Source: Gemmatimonadaceae bacterium (GTDB lineage: Bacteria > Gemmatimonadota > Gemmatimonadetes > Gemmatimonadales > Gemmatimonadaceae). From it: 64,000 nt of DNA. Location of the stretch: assembly GCA_019637445.1 (NCBI GenBank), contig JAHBVS010000003.1, positions 186,001 to 250,000 of the forward strand, in the 5' to 3' direction. The notes below the pieces were generated by a model. That model was given only the letters and a program-made list of their open reading frames with translations. It was not told the origin of the DNA and searched no databases. The translations under genes and the position numbers were made by a program. This document shows positions 37,031 through 46,465 of this stretch, piece after piece; position 1 is the stretch's first letter, and the number at the start of each line of letters is the position of its first letter.

Positions 37031-38025
37031 ACGGCTTCTTCGGGGACGCCGTTACCTTCTCCTCGCCGTGGATGTTCGCGGCGCTGCTGCCGCTTGTCGC
37101 CTGGCTGTGGTGGCGCCGTCGCCGCCGCCCGCCCGCGCTGCTCCACGCCCGCGCTGGCCTCCTGGCGCACGGACCTCAACGCGGACGATGGACCGCGCGG
37201 GCGCTGCTGCTGCTGCGCCTCGTCACGCTGCTGGCCCTCGTCGTGGCGATGGCCCGCCCGCGCACCGGTGCGCGCACGGAGACCATCCGTGGCGACGGCA
37301 TCAGCATCGTGCTCGCGCTCGACGTCTCCAGCTCGATGCTCGCCGAGGACTTCCAGCCGGACAATCGGCTGCGCGTGGCGAAGCAGACGGCCAAGGAGTT
37401 CATCGACGCCCGCGACGCCGACCAAGTCGGCCTCGTGGCCTTCGCCGGCGAGGCGCTGACGCAGGTGCCGCTGACGCTCGACTATCCGGTCATCCTCGCG
37501 GCGTTGGACCAGCTCACACCGGGCCAGCTGGAGGACGGCACCGCCATCGGCACGGCCCTGATGACAGCGACCAACCGACTGCGCGACGCACCCGGGCGTT
37601 CGCGCGTCGTCATCCTGCTCACCGACGGCGAGAACAATCGCGGTAGCGTGGATCCGCGCACGGCGGCGCAGGCGGCGGCGGCGCTGGGCATTCGCGTGCA
37701 CACGGTGGGCATCGGCAGTGAGGGCGTCGCACCCGTGCCGGTGGGGCGCAGCGTGTTCGGGCTACGCTACGAGAATCGGCCCGTGCGCATCGATGAGGCG
37801 TTGCTTGAGGACATCGCGCGCACGACGGGCGGCCGTTACCAACGCGCGCGCGACGCCGAAGCCCTGCGGCGCACGTACCAAACCATCGACGCCCTCGAGC
37901 GCACGCCGATGCGCGAGGCGCGCACGGTGCGCTTCACCGACTGGTACCTGTGGCCGTTGGCCTTCGCCTTGTTGACGTTGATGCTCGAACTGGGCCTGCG
38001 CTGGCGCCGGGGACCGGTGCCGTGA
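37027..38025 (+). CDS. batA: BatA-like VWA membrane protein
   Basis: A 332-residue VWA protein. Two N-terminal membrane helices (about 13-29 and 59-77), then the VWA domain with MIDAS DVSSS at 99-103 and LLTDGENNRGSVDP, and a C-terminal helix (about 307-325). This is the Bacteroides aerotolerance A type. ATG 37027 overlaps the previous stop by four bases; its own stop overlaps batBC by four bases. MoxR is expected to act on it. Confidence 0.88.
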   Translation: MNGFFGDAVTFSSPWMFAALLPLVAWLWWRRRRRPPALLHARAGLLAHGPQRGRWTARALLLLRLVTLLALVVAMARPRTGARTETIRGDGISIVLALDVSSSMLAEDFQPDNRLRVAKQTAKEFIDARDADQVGLVAFAGEALTQVPLTLDYPVILAALDQLTPGQLEDGTAIGTALMTATNRLRDAPGRSRVVILLTDGENNRGSVDPRTAAQAAAALGIRVHTVGIGSEGVAPVPVGRSVFGLRYENRPVRIDEALLEDIARTTGGRYQRARDAEALRRTYQTIDALERTPMREARTVRFTDWYLWPLAFALLTLMLELGLRWRRGPVP

Positions 38026-39728
38026 TCGCGCTCTTCGATCTCCCGTGGATGCTCGCCGTCGCGCTGGCCTGCGCGCTGGCCGCCACCGGCTTCGTCCTGA
38101 TCGGGCACGCGCGCCGCCGCCGGCGCCTGCAGCGCTACGGCACACCCGAAGCCATCGCACGGCTCGCCCCCATCGAGGCGGCGCGACGGCCGACAGCGCG
38201 CGCCCTCCGACTCGGACTTGCCGCCCTGCTGTTGGGCGTTGCCGTCGCCGGGCCGCGCTGGGGTGCGAGCACGTCGGTGTTGGCGTCCGAGGGACTCGAC
38301 ATTGCCGTCGCGCTCGACGTCTCGCAGTCGATGCTGGCGCAGGACGAGCGCCCGAATCGTCTGGAGCTGATGAAGCAGGAGGTTCGCCGGCTGCGCGCGA
38401 GCGCCTCGGGTGATCGCATCGCGCTCATTGCGTTTGCCGGACGCAGCTACATCCTGGCGCCTCTGACGGCTGACGACGGCGCCATCGAACTCTTCCTCGA
38501 CAACCTCGACCCCAGCGTCGTCGGCCAACAGGGCTCGGCGCTGCTTCCGCCGCTGCGGCAGGGGATGGACCTGCTGATGGCCAGTCGCGGCGATGCGGAC
38601 CGCGCGCTGGTGGTGATGAGCGACGGTGAGGCCTTTGATGACCGTGAGGCCGCAACGGAGCGGGCGAAGGAGCTCGGGGAGGCCGGCATCCACTTGGTCA
38701 CGGTGGGGTTCGGAACCCCGGGCGGCGGCACCATCCCTCTCGGATCGCGCGGCGGCACCGAACTCAAGCGTGACGACGCCGGCGCGATCGTCATCACCCG
38801 CAATGACGATGCGTTCCTCGAAGAGGTGGCGCGGGCGGCGGGCGGCGTGTTCGTCCCCTCGGACGCCACGGACAAGGGCAATCGCATCCGTCGCGCACTG
38901 GCCGACCTCGAGACGGCCGCGCGCGAGGAGACCCTGCGCGCGAATCGCCCCGCGCGCTACCAGTGGTTCGCCGCGCTGGCGTTGCTGCTGCTCTTTGTCG
39001 ATGCCCTCGAAGGCGATGGCGCGCGTCGGCCCCGGTGGCTGCGCTGGCCTCGCCGGAGTCGCGCGCCGCGCCGCGAGCGGCGCGCACGCTCCCGCGAGGC
39101 GACCGCCGTGCTGCTGCTCGCGTTCGTTCTGCCGGCGTCGCCCGTGCTCGGCCAACAGACGGAGTTCGATCGGGCGCTGTCGGCGCAGCGCGCGGGACGC
39201 CACCTCGAGGCGGTCCGTCGCTACCGTGAGATGGTGACCGGCGGTGACCGTCGCGGCGAGGTGCTCTACAACCTCGGCACGGCGCTGCTCGCGGCGGACT
39301 CGCTGGATTCCGCCGTCGAAGCGCTCGAACGCGCGAGCTTCGCCGGTGACCCCGACCTGCGGCGGAACGCGCGCTACAACCTGGGACTCGCCTATCTCCA
39401 GCGCGGCCTGCGCAGTGACGGGGAGGGGCAGTCGGCGGCGCTGCAGGCGGCGCGGCGCGCGTTCCGGACCGTGTTGCTCGAACGGCCCGGCGACAAGAAC
39501 GCGCAGTGGAACTACGAGTTGGCGCTGCGGGCGCCAAGTGGCGGAGGTGGCGGTGGCAGCGGCCCGCCGCCGCAGGGTCCTCCACCTCCCGAGCCAGCGC
39601 CCGGCGGGCAGATGTCCCGCCAGCAGGCCGAGGCCTTGCTTGATGCCGCCGCCCGCGAGGAGAGCGAGACACAGGCGCGCCGTCGCCGCAACGAGGCGCC
39701 GTCCCGCACGGGTGGGCGCGACTGGTGA
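38022..39728 (+). CDS. batB: BatB-BatC fusion: VWA membrane protein plus TPR domain
   Basis: A 568-residue protein. Residues 1-330 are BatB-like: two membrane helices (about 9-27 and 61-79), VWA domain with MIDAS DVSQS at 99-103, and a helix at 314-328. Residues 331-359 are strongly basic (many Arg), then 360-378 form a hydrophobic segment ending with LGQQ that looks like a signal peptide, followed by TPR repeats (about 381-500) and a Gly/Pro linker (506-530). The latter half is the usual separate BatC. An in-frame GTG at 39108 could even start it separately. The stop overlaps the next gene as TGATG. Confidence 0.85.
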   Translation: MIALFDLPWMLAVALACALAATGFVLIGHARRRRRLQRYGTPEAIARLAPIEAARRPTARALRLGLAALLLGVAVAGPRWGASTSVLASEGLDIAVALDVSQSMLAQDERPNRLELMKQEVRRLRASASGDRIALIAFAGRSYILAPLTADDGAIELFLDNLDPSVVGQQGSALLPPLRQGMDLLMASRGDADRALVVMSDGEAFDDREAATERAKELGEAGIHLVTVGFGTPGGGTIPLGSRGGTELKRDDAGAIVITRNDDAFLEEVARAAGGVFVPSDATDKGNRIRRALADLETAAREETLRANRPARYQWFAALALLLLFVDALEGDGARRPRWLRWPRRSRAPRRERRARSREATAVLLLAFVLPASPVLGQQTEFDRALSAQRAGRHLEAVRRYREMVTGGDRRGEVLYNLGTALLAADSLDSAVEALERASFAGDPDLRRNARYNLGLAYLQRGLRSDGEGQSAALQAARRAFRTVLLERPGDKNAQWNYELALRAPSGGGGGGSGPPPQGPPPPEPAPGGQMSRQQAEALLDAAAREESETQARRRRNEAPSRTGGRDW

Positions 39729-41791
39729 TGCACGACGCTCCACAGCCGGCGCTCGGGGCCGGCGCCACCAAGGCGCTCGGCGCGGTCATCACGATCCTCG
39801 CGGCCGCCGTCGTGTTCGCAGGCGATGCCGCGGCACAGGCGGAGGCGCGCGTCGGGTTCCGCGCGGCGCTGTCACCGGACACGATCTACGTCGGCCAGCA
39901 GGCGACCTACTCCTTGACCGTGCGAATTCCCGTCGGGGTCCGCCGACTCCTGCGCCGAAATCCGGAGTTCGTGCCGCCCGAGGCGCGCGGGATGTTGGCC
40001 TACGAACTGCCGCTGGCCCGCCGCAGCGATGCCGAAGCGGAGGCGGAGCTGCACACGTTCCGCCGCGCGCTCTTCGTGCTGACGCCTGGGCGGTACAGCA
40101 TTGCCCCCGCGCGCCTCACCTACAGCATGCCGCAGAGCGCCAGCTTCTTCTCGCGCGAGGAGGAGCAGGTGCTGCGCTCCGAGGGCGTGAGCGTCGTCGC
40201 CATCGAGCCGCCGACGACCGGCCGACCGGCTGATTGGCGTGGCGCCGTCGGCAGTTGGCGCGTGTCGGCGCGGGTGGAACCCAGCGACCCCCGCGTGGGC
40301 GATCCAGTCGTGCTCACGCTGCGGCTCGAAGGCGAAGGCAATCCGACGATGCTGCCGCGTCCGGCGCTCAGCCTCGACTGGGCCGACCTGGTCCCTGACG
40401 ACGAACGCGTCGTGCTCGAAGCGGCCCCGCTGCTGCTCGGAGGCTCAAAGGAGTTCAGTTGGCTGCTCACGCCACGCGTGCAGGGTCGGCAACTCGTGCC
40501 CGTGATCGAGTACGCGTTCTTCGACCCCGTCGCGCGCGGGTATGCCGTCGCTCGCAGCGTCCCAGTGCCGCTGCAGGTGCGACCCGGCAGCGTGGTCTCG
40601 TTGCCGCCGCGTCGGCTGGTCGCCGGGGACACGGTGCCCGTCGCGCTGCGGCCGGCGTTGATGGGCGCGCGGACGGTCGGGATCGACCGTCCGCTGTGGT
40701 GGCTCCTGTTCGCTGGGTTGGCGCCGCTCCCCGTGCTGCTGCGCGGACTGTGGGCGCGATCGCGCGCACGGCCGACCGCCACCCGGGATGCGCCGCGCAC
40801 GCCTCGCGCGCTCCTCGAGCGCACGCTCCGCGCGCGGGCCGGTGTGGATGTCGGCGCGCACACCGCACCTGGCGCGCTCGCGGCGGCGCTGACTCTCGAG
40901 GGGGTCACTCCCGAGACAGCCGCGGAGGTCGAGAAGTTGCGCGACGCGTGCGACAGTGCGGTCTACGCAGGGACCACGGGGAGAACGGGCGGGGCGCCGC
41001 CTCGAGAAAGTGCGGGTTCGCTGCGCGCGCGCACCGAGTCCCTGATGCGGCGCGTGGCGAACGAAGCGCGACGGCGCGGCGCGCTCTGCCTCGTGATGGC
41101 CGCCACGTTCACGATGGGCTGCGCGGCCGCGACCGACGACCACGCCACCGCACTCACGGCCTTCGCCGAGGGTCAGACGGCGTACGCCGGCGGGGACTAC
41201 GCCCGTGCCCGCGACGCGTTCGGGCGGGCGGCACTGGCCGCACCGCGCGACGCGGCGGCCTGGAGCAACTACGGGGCGGCCGGCTGGCAGGCGGCGGACA
41301 CGGCGGCCGCCGTGATCGGCTGGCAACGTGCGCTGCGGCTCGATCCGACCAGCGCTGCGCTTCGCGAGCGGCTGCGCAGGGTGCGGGCGCCCCAACTCCG
41401 CGGTGCCGCGCGCGTGTGGCCGCTGCCGCCCGTCGCCCTCGCCACCGCCGCCGCGCTGCTGTGGCTGCTTGGCTGGCTCTGGGCCTTCCTGCGACAGCGC
41501 CGGAGCCTGCCGTTGCGGCGGGTGAACTGGCTGCTGCTCCCGGGACTGCTCTTGGCGATCGGGGCCGCGTACACCGACCAACGGCTCGCGGCGCGCGACC
41601 TGGTGGTCGTCACGCAACCGTCGCCGCTCCGGGCCCTGCCAGCGCTGGGCGCCGACGCGGGCGCCGTGCCGCTGGCGGGTGAGGTCGGGCGCGTGGTCGA
41701 GCGACGCGGCGTGTGGTACCGGCTGGAGCTCGAGGGCGGACGCGGTGGGTGGTATCCCGCCGAGCGTGTCGTTTCGTTGGCTCGCGATTGA
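39728..41791 (+). CDS. batD: BatD-BatE fusion: oxygen-tolerance protein, TPR and SH3
   Basis: A 687-residue protein; a GTG at 39725 just before ATG 39728 is also possible. Signal peptide to about 37 (AGDAAAQ). Residues 38-320 are the BatD domain with many beta strands. Helix at 322-340. Residues 451-465 (GALCLVMAATFTMGC) look like a lipoprotein signal peptide with a lipobox, buried in the middle. TPR repeats follow (about 475-545), two more helices (565-588, 600-616) and an SH3-like domain (about 628-683). This matches a BatD joined to BatE. In-frame ATG 41096 could start BatE alone. Confidence 0.82.
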   Translation: MHDAPQPALGAGATKALGAVITILAAAVVFAGDAAAQAEARVGFRAALSPDTIYVGQQATYSLTVRIPVGVRRLLRRNPEFVPPEARGMLAYELPLARRSDAEAEAELHTFRRALFVLTPGRYSIAPARLTYSMPQSASFFSREEEQVLRSEGVSVVAIEPPTTGRPADWRGAVGSWRVSARVEPSDPRVGDPVVLTLRLEGEGNPTMLPRPALSLDWADLVPDDERVVLEAAPLLLGGSKEFSWLLTPRVQGRQLVPVIEYAFFDPVARGYAVARSVPVPLQVRPGSVVSLPPRRLVAGDTVPVALRPALMGARTVGIDRPLWWLLFAGLAPLPVLLRGLWARSRARPTATRDAPRTPRALLERTLRARAGVDVGAHTAPGALAAALTLEGVTPETAAEVEKLRDACDSAVYAGTTGRTGGAPPRESAGSLRARTESLMRRVANEARRRGALCLVMAATFTMGCAAATDDHATALTAFAEGQTAYAGGDYARARDAFGRAALAAPRDAAAWSNYGAAGWQAADTAAAVIGWQRALRLDPTSAALRERLRRVRAPQLRGAARVWPLPPVALATAAALLWLLGWLWAFLRQRRSLPLRRVNWLLLPGLLLAIGAAYTDQRLAARDLVVVTQPSPLRALPALGADAGAVPLAGEVGRVVERRGVWYRLELEGGRGGWYPAERVVSLARD

Positions 41792-41822
41792 TGCAGGCCA
41801 GCGCGCGCAGGAGATTTCGCGG

Positions 41823-43613
41823 ATGAGCGCCCCTCGCATCGCGATCCTCGCCCCCGACGTCGCCGACCGCATCGCGGCCGGGGAGGTGGTCGAGCGTCCC
41901 GCCTCCGTGGTCAAGGAACTCGTCGAGAACGCGCTGGATGCCGGGGCGACCGCCATCGAGCTGGAGATTCGCGACGGTGGGCGCTCGCTCATCCGCGTCA
42001 GCGACGACGGCGGCGGCATGACGCGTGAGGAGGCGGAACTCGCCATCGCGCGCCACGCGACGAGCAAGATCCGCGACGCCGAGGACCTCGTGGGGGTCGC
42101 GAGCTTCGGCTTCCGTGGCGAGGCGCTGCCGGCGATCGGTTCAGTCTCGCGGTTGTCGATCGAGACGGCGACCACCGATGGTGCCGGCACGCGCGTCGAG
42201 GTGGATGGCGGCAGCCTGCGCGCCGTGGCCGCGGCCGCACGGCGGCGCGGCACCACGGTCACCGTTGAGGACTTGTTCCACAACACGCCCGCTCGCCAGA
42301 AGTTCTTGCGCGGGGCGCGCTCGGAGTGGCGGGCCATCGCCGACCTGCTGCAGACCCTGGCGCTCGTGCGGCGCGACATCCGCCTGCACGTCACGCACGA
42401 CGGGAAGGAGCAGCTGGCACTCGCCGCGGCCTCGGATCTGCGGTCGCGCGTGTCCGCACTGTGGGGTGCGGCCTCCGCGGACCGCTTCGTGGCCGTCAAC
42501 GATGTGCAGGACGTCATCCGCGTGTCCGGCCTCGCGGAGCGACCGGCGGATGTCGGCACCGCGACGCGGCGTGTGCAAGTCATCGTGAATGGGCGTGCGG
42601 TGCGGGACCACGGGATCATCCGCGCCGCCGAAGCGGGTTACCACTCCACGATTCCCTCAGGTGCGCGACCGTCGCTGCTCCTGCAACTCGACATCCCCGG
42701 GGGCGAGGTGGACGTGAACGTGCACCCGGCGAAGGCCGAGGTGCGCTTCCGCGATCGCTGGAGCATCGAGCGCGCCGTCGAACGCGCGGTGCGGCGGGCG
42801 CTCGGCACGGAGGATGCCGCGGCCGCGGTTGGCATCGTGCGCGGCGTGCCGGCGGCATCGCCGTTCGGCCGCGTGCTAGGTGTCGAGTCGTTGCGGCAGG
42901 CGACGACGGCAACGCCAGCGCCGCTGTTCGAGTCGGCCCAGACGCTCGATCCGCGCGATGGCGTCGAGACGATAGCGAGGGACGCGGCCGACGAGGGCGG
43001 CGATATCGATGATCAGGCCCCGCCCGCAGCTGACGATGCCATCGTCGTGCCGCCGCTGGTCCAGCTCAACCGCACCTACATCACCTTCGAGCGCCACGAC
43101 GCACTGGTGCTTATCGACCAGCACGCGGCCCACGAGCGCGTGCTCTACGAACGTTTCCTCGGCGCCTTCGAGCGCGGTGACCTGCCATCGCAGCGGCTGC
43201 TGTTCCCGCTCACGATGCATCTCTCGAGTGAGGAGGCCGAGGTCTTCGACGCCGAGCGTGAGACCTTGGCGCGGCTCGGATACGAGGCCGAACACTTCGG
43301 CGGCACCGCGATTGCCGTGCACGCGGTGCCGAACCCGCATCCACGCTTCGATGCCGAGCGCTGCCTGCGGGACACGCTGGCGGCACTGACGGGTGACCGC
43401 GTCGCCAGCTCGCACGCCCGCCACACACGCTTGATCGCCACGATGGCCTGCAAGGCCGCCGTGAAGGCGGGCGACCTCCTGGCGCCCGAGGAGATGCGCG
43501 CCCTCTTCCTCGCGCTGGCGAACACGGAACTGCCCGCGCACGACGTGCACGGTCGTGCCACGATCCTCCAACTGGGCTGGGGCGAGATCGACCGCCGCTT
43601 CGGTCGTGGCTGA
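41823..43613 (+). CDS. mutL: DNA mismatch repair protein MutL (endonuclease type)
   Basis: A 596-residue MutL. N-terminal GHKL ATPase: KELVENALDAGA (32-43), DDGGGM, GFRGEAL (96-102). The C-terminal endonuclease motif DQHA-xx-E-xxxx-E is present at 432-443 (D432, H434, E438, E443), so this is an endonuclease-type MutL, expected where no MutH exists. The usual second metal motif CPHGRP is replaced by DVHGRA at 574-579, keeping His and Gly-Arg but putting Asp for Cys. ATG 41823 chosen; the upstream run from 41679 lies inside batDE. The next gene starts within its end (8 bases). Confidence 0.94.
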   Translation: MSAPRIAILAPDVADRIAAGEVVERPASVVKELVENALDAGATAIELEIRDGGRSLIRVSDDGGGMTREEAELAIARHATSKIRDAEDLVGVASFGFRGEALPAIGSVSRLSIETATTDGAGTRVEVDGGSLRAVAAAARRRGTTVTVEDLFHNTPARQKFLRGARSEWRAIADLLQTLALVRRDIRLHVTHDGKEQLALAAASDLRSRVSALWGAASADRFVAVNDVQDVIRVSGLAERPADVGTATRRVQVIVNGRAVRDHGIIRAAEAGYHSTIPSGARPSLLLQLDIPGGEVDVNVHPAKAEVRFRDRWSIERAVERAVRRALGTEDAAAAVGIVRGVPAASPFGRVLGVESLRQATTATPAPLFESAQTLDPRDGVETIARDAADEGGDIDDQAPPAADDAIVVPPLVQLNRTYITFERHDALVLIDQHAAHERVLYERFLGAFERGDLPSQRLLFPLTMHLSSEEAEVFDAERETLARLGYEAEHFGGTAIAVHAVPNPHPRFDAERCLRDTLAALTGDRVASSHARHTRLIATMACKAAVKAGDLLAPEEMRALFLALANTELPAHDVHGRATILQLGWGEIDRRFGRG

Positions 43614-44517
43614 CATTCGCATCGTCGCAGGGCCAACAGGGGCAGGGAAGTCGGCGCTCGCGCTGCGGCTCGCGCAACGGCACGGGTGCCGCATCATCTC
43701 CGCCGACTCGCGGCAGATCTACCGGGGCTTCGACATCGGGACGGCCAAGCCTTCGGGGGCTGAACGCGCGGCGATCGAACACCTCGGGCTGGACTGCGCG
43801 GCGCCTGTTGAACGGTGGAACGCGGCACGCTGGGCGGACGCGGCACGTCGATGGATCGAGGAGGACCGCGCGGCCGGGCGCCGATCGCTCGTGGTGGGCG
43901 GCACGGGGCTCTGGTTGCAGGCCCTCGTGCGCCCGCTTGCCGCCGAGCCGCCACTCGACCCCACACGCCGGCAAGAACTCCAACTAGCGCTCGCCGCGTT
44001 GGACACCACGGAGCTGCGTCGTTGGGTTGAGCGGCTCGATCCCCCGCGGGCCGGGCTCGGCCGCACCCAGTTGCTGCGTGCCGCCGAAGTGGCGCTGCTC
44101 AGCGGCACGCGGCTGAGTGATTGGCACGCCAAGGGTGCGGGAGCGGAGCCGCTGCCGGCCCGCTGGCTCGTCGTGGATCCTGGACCGGCGCTTGAAGGGC
44201 GCCTCGATGCGAGGCGCCAACAGATGCTGGCCGAGGGCTGGCTGGATGAGGTGCGCGGACTGCTCGCGCAGGTCCCGGCCGACGCGCCCGCGTGGAACGC
44301 CTGCGGCTACCGCGAGATTCGTGACGTCGTGGAAGGCCGTCTGGCACTCGACGCGGCTGTGGAGGCCGTGCGCATCAGCACGCGGCAGTACGCCAAACGG
44401 CAACGCACCTGGTTTCGTAATCAATTGGAGGGTGTCGGGCCGGTCACACGGCTCGATCCCTTGGCCTCCGACGCGGATGCGGTGGCCGAACGCTGGTTCA
44501 CCGAGGACGACGCGTGA
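43606..44517 (+). CDS. miaA: tRNA dimethylallyltransferase
   Basis: MiaA adds a dimethylallyl group to A37 of UNN-reading tRNAs. The 303-residue protein has the P-loop GPTGAGKS (9-16), SADSRQIYRGFDIGTAKP and the C-terminal QYAKRQRTWFRNQ block that binds tRNA. GTG 43606 starts eight bases inside mutL. A mutL-miaA order is common in bacteria. The stop overlaps bshA by four bases. Confidence 0.96.
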   Translation: MADIRIVAGPTGAGKSALALRLAQRHGCRIISADSRQIYRGFDIGTAKPSGAERAAIEHLGLDCAAPVERWNAARWADAARRWIEEDRAAGRRSLVVGGTGLWLQALVRPLAAEPPLDPTRRQELQLALAALDTTELRRWVERLDPPRAGLGRTQLLRAAEVALLSGTRLSDWHAKGAGAEPLPARWLVVDPGPALEGRLDARRQQMLAEGWLDEVRGLLAQVPADAPAWNACGYREIRDVVEGRLALDAAVEAVRISTRQYAKRQRTWFRNQLEGVGPVTRLDPLASDADAVAERWFTEDDA

Positions 44518-45647
44518 AGGTTGGCATTACCTGCTATCCCACCTACGGCGGTTCCGGTGCGGTGGCGACCGAGTTGGGCATCGCCTTGGCGGCACACGGG
44601 CACGAGGTGCATTTCATCACCTACGAGCACCCGTTCCGGCTGCCGCACTTCCTGCCGCGCGTGCACTTCCACGAAGTGAACATCGGCAAGTATCCGCTGT
44701 TCGAGTATCCGCCCTACGATCTCGCGTTGGCCGTGCGCATGCACGACGTGGCGCTCTCGCAGGGGCTGGACCTGCTGCACGTGCATTACGCCATCCCGCA
44801 CGCCACCAGTGCCTGGATTGCCAAGGAAATGCTTGCGGAGCAGGGACGTCGGCTGCCGGTGGTCACGACGCTGCACGGCACCGACATCACCATCGTCGGG
44901 CAGGACCACTCCTACCACGCCATCACGCGTTTCAGCATCGAGCGCTCCGATCGCATCACCAGCGTGTCGCAGTGGCTGAAGGACGAGACGGTGAAGGCCT
45001 TCGGCTGCGAGAACTGCCGCATCGACGTCATCCCAAACTTCGTGGATCCCTCACAGTTCAACCGCGCGCTGCACACCAACGGCCTGCGCGCCGAGCTCGG
45101 TGGTGGCCGCCCGCTGCTGATGCACATCTCCAACTTCCGGCCCGTGAAGCGGGTGCGCGACGTCGTGCGCGTGTTCGCCGAGGTGCGCAAGCAGCGTGAC
45201 TGCGTCCTCGTGATGGTCGGCGACGGGCCCGACCGCAGCGCCGCCGAGGACGAGGCGCGCGTGCAGGGCGTGGGTGCGGACGTGCGCTTCCTCGGACGCA
45301 TCGACGACGTCGCGCCGCTGCTCGCGGCGGCCGATGTGTATCTCTTTCCGTCCGAGACCGAAAGCTTCGGTCTCTCGGCGCTCGAGGCATTGGCCAGTGG
45401 CGTCCCGGTCGTGGCGAGCAGGGTTGGTGGCGTACCCGAAGTCGTGCGCGACGGCGTGACCGGCGCCCTGCGAGAGATCGGCGACGTCGCCGGCATGGCC
45501 GCAGCGGCCCTCGAGTTCCTCGAACCCGCGCGATGGGCCACGGCGTCGGCCGCAGCGGCCGCGGATGCCGCCGCGCGCTACTCCACGGCGCAGGTCGTCG
45601 CGCGCTACGAGCGCTTGTACGAGGAAGCGTTGGCAGGCGTCCGCTGA
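44514..45647 (+). CDS. bshA: N-acetyl-alpha-D-glucosaminyl L-malate synthase BshA
   Basis: BshA joins UDP-GlcNAc and L-malate, the first step in bacillithiol synthesis. The 377-residue GT4 enzyme begins VKVGITCYPTYGGSGAVATELG, then VVTTLHGTDITIVGQDHSY, a signature that sets BshA apart from other GT4 enzymes, and FPSETESFGLSALEALASGVPVV. Bacillithiol in this organism is an inference; BshB and BshC are not in the window. Start GTG 44514, overlapping miaA. Confidence 0.88.
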   Translation: MKVGITCYPTYGGSGAVATELGIALAAHGHEVHFITYEHPFRLPHFLPRVHFHEVNIGKYPLFEYPPYDLALAVRMHDVALSQGLDLLHVHYAIPHATSAWIAKEMLAEQGRRLPVVTTLHGTDITIVGQDHSYHAITRFSIERSDRITSVSQWLKDETVKAFGCENCRIDVIPNFVDPSQFNRALHTNGLRAELGGGRPLLMHISNFRPVKRVRDVVRVFAEVRKQRDCVLVMVGDGPDRSAAEDEARVQGVGADVRFLGRIDDVAPLLAAADVYLFPSETESFGLSALEALASGVPVVASRVGGVPEVVRDGVTGALREIGDVAGMAAAALEFLEPARWATASAAAAADAAARYSTAQVVARYERLYEEALAGVR

Positions 45648-46465
45648 TGCACGAACCAACCGTCTGGCAGGCCCTGATCCTCGGCATCCTGCAGGGACTC
45701 ACCGAGTTCCTGCCCGTCTCCAGCTCCGCCCATCTGTCGCTCACGCCCTGGGTGATGGGTTGGCCGCCGTCAGGATTGGGCTTCGACGTCGCACTGCACG
45801 TCGGGACGTTGGTCGCACTGCTCGGCTACTTCCGGGCCGAGTGGATGCGGCTGATCGGCGGCGGTGTGAAGCTGCTGCGCACGCGGCGCGCGGAGGGCAT
45901 CGATGAACGTCAGGCCCTCTTCATCGTCATTGCCACCATACCAGCGGGCATCGCGGGGCTGTTGCTTGAGGACCTCGCCGAGACGGTGTTCCGCGCGCCC
46001 ATTGTCACGGCCATCGCGCTGATCGTGATGGGTGTGCTGCTGTGGGCCGTGGACGCCCGCGCGCCGCGTGCGCGGGACCGGGCCGCGATGACCTGGCGCG
46101 ATGCGCTGCTCATCGGACTCGCACAGTGCCTCGCGCTTGTCCCCGGCGTCTCACGCTCAGGCAGCACCATCACCGCGGGCCGTGCGCTGGGCATCGACCG
46201 CGCCAACGCCGCGGTGTTCTCGTTCCTGATGTCGATGCCGATCATCCTGGCCGCGGCGATCCTCAAGGTCCCGGACGCGCTGCGGGAGAGCGGTGTCTCC
46301 CTGCCGCTGCTGGTCGGCGTGGCCGCGGCAGCGGGCTCGAGCTGGCTGGCCATCGCCGTACTGCTGCGGTTCGTGCAGCGGCGGAGCTACGCGGTGTTCG
46401 CCGGCTACCGCCTCCTGCTTGGGGCCGTGATCCTCGGCCTCATTGCCACGCGAGGCGGCTGGTGA
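45647..46465 (+). CDS. uppP: Undecaprenyl-diphosphatase (UppP/BacA)
   Basis: UppP recycles the lipid carrier for peptidoglycan and other polymers, and its overexpression gives bacitracin resistance. The 272-residue membrane protein has about eight helices and the two family motifs QGLTEFLPVSSSAH (about 15-28) and the PGVSRSGST loop. ATG 45647 overlaps bshA by one base; the stop overlaps birA by four bases. Confidence 0.95.
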   Translation: MHEPTVWQALILGILQGLTEFLPVSSSAHLSLTPWVMGWPPSGLGFDVALHVGTLVALLGYFRAEWMRLIGGGVKLLRTRRAEGIDERQALFIVIATIPAGIAGLLLEDLAETVFRAPIVTAIALIVMGVLLWAVDARAPRARDRAAMTWRDALLIGLAQCLALVPGVSRSGSTITAGRALGIDRANAAVFSFLMSMPIILAAAILKVPDALRESGVSLPLLVGVAAAAGSSWLAIAVLLRFVQRRSYAVFAGYRLLLGAVILGLIATRGGW

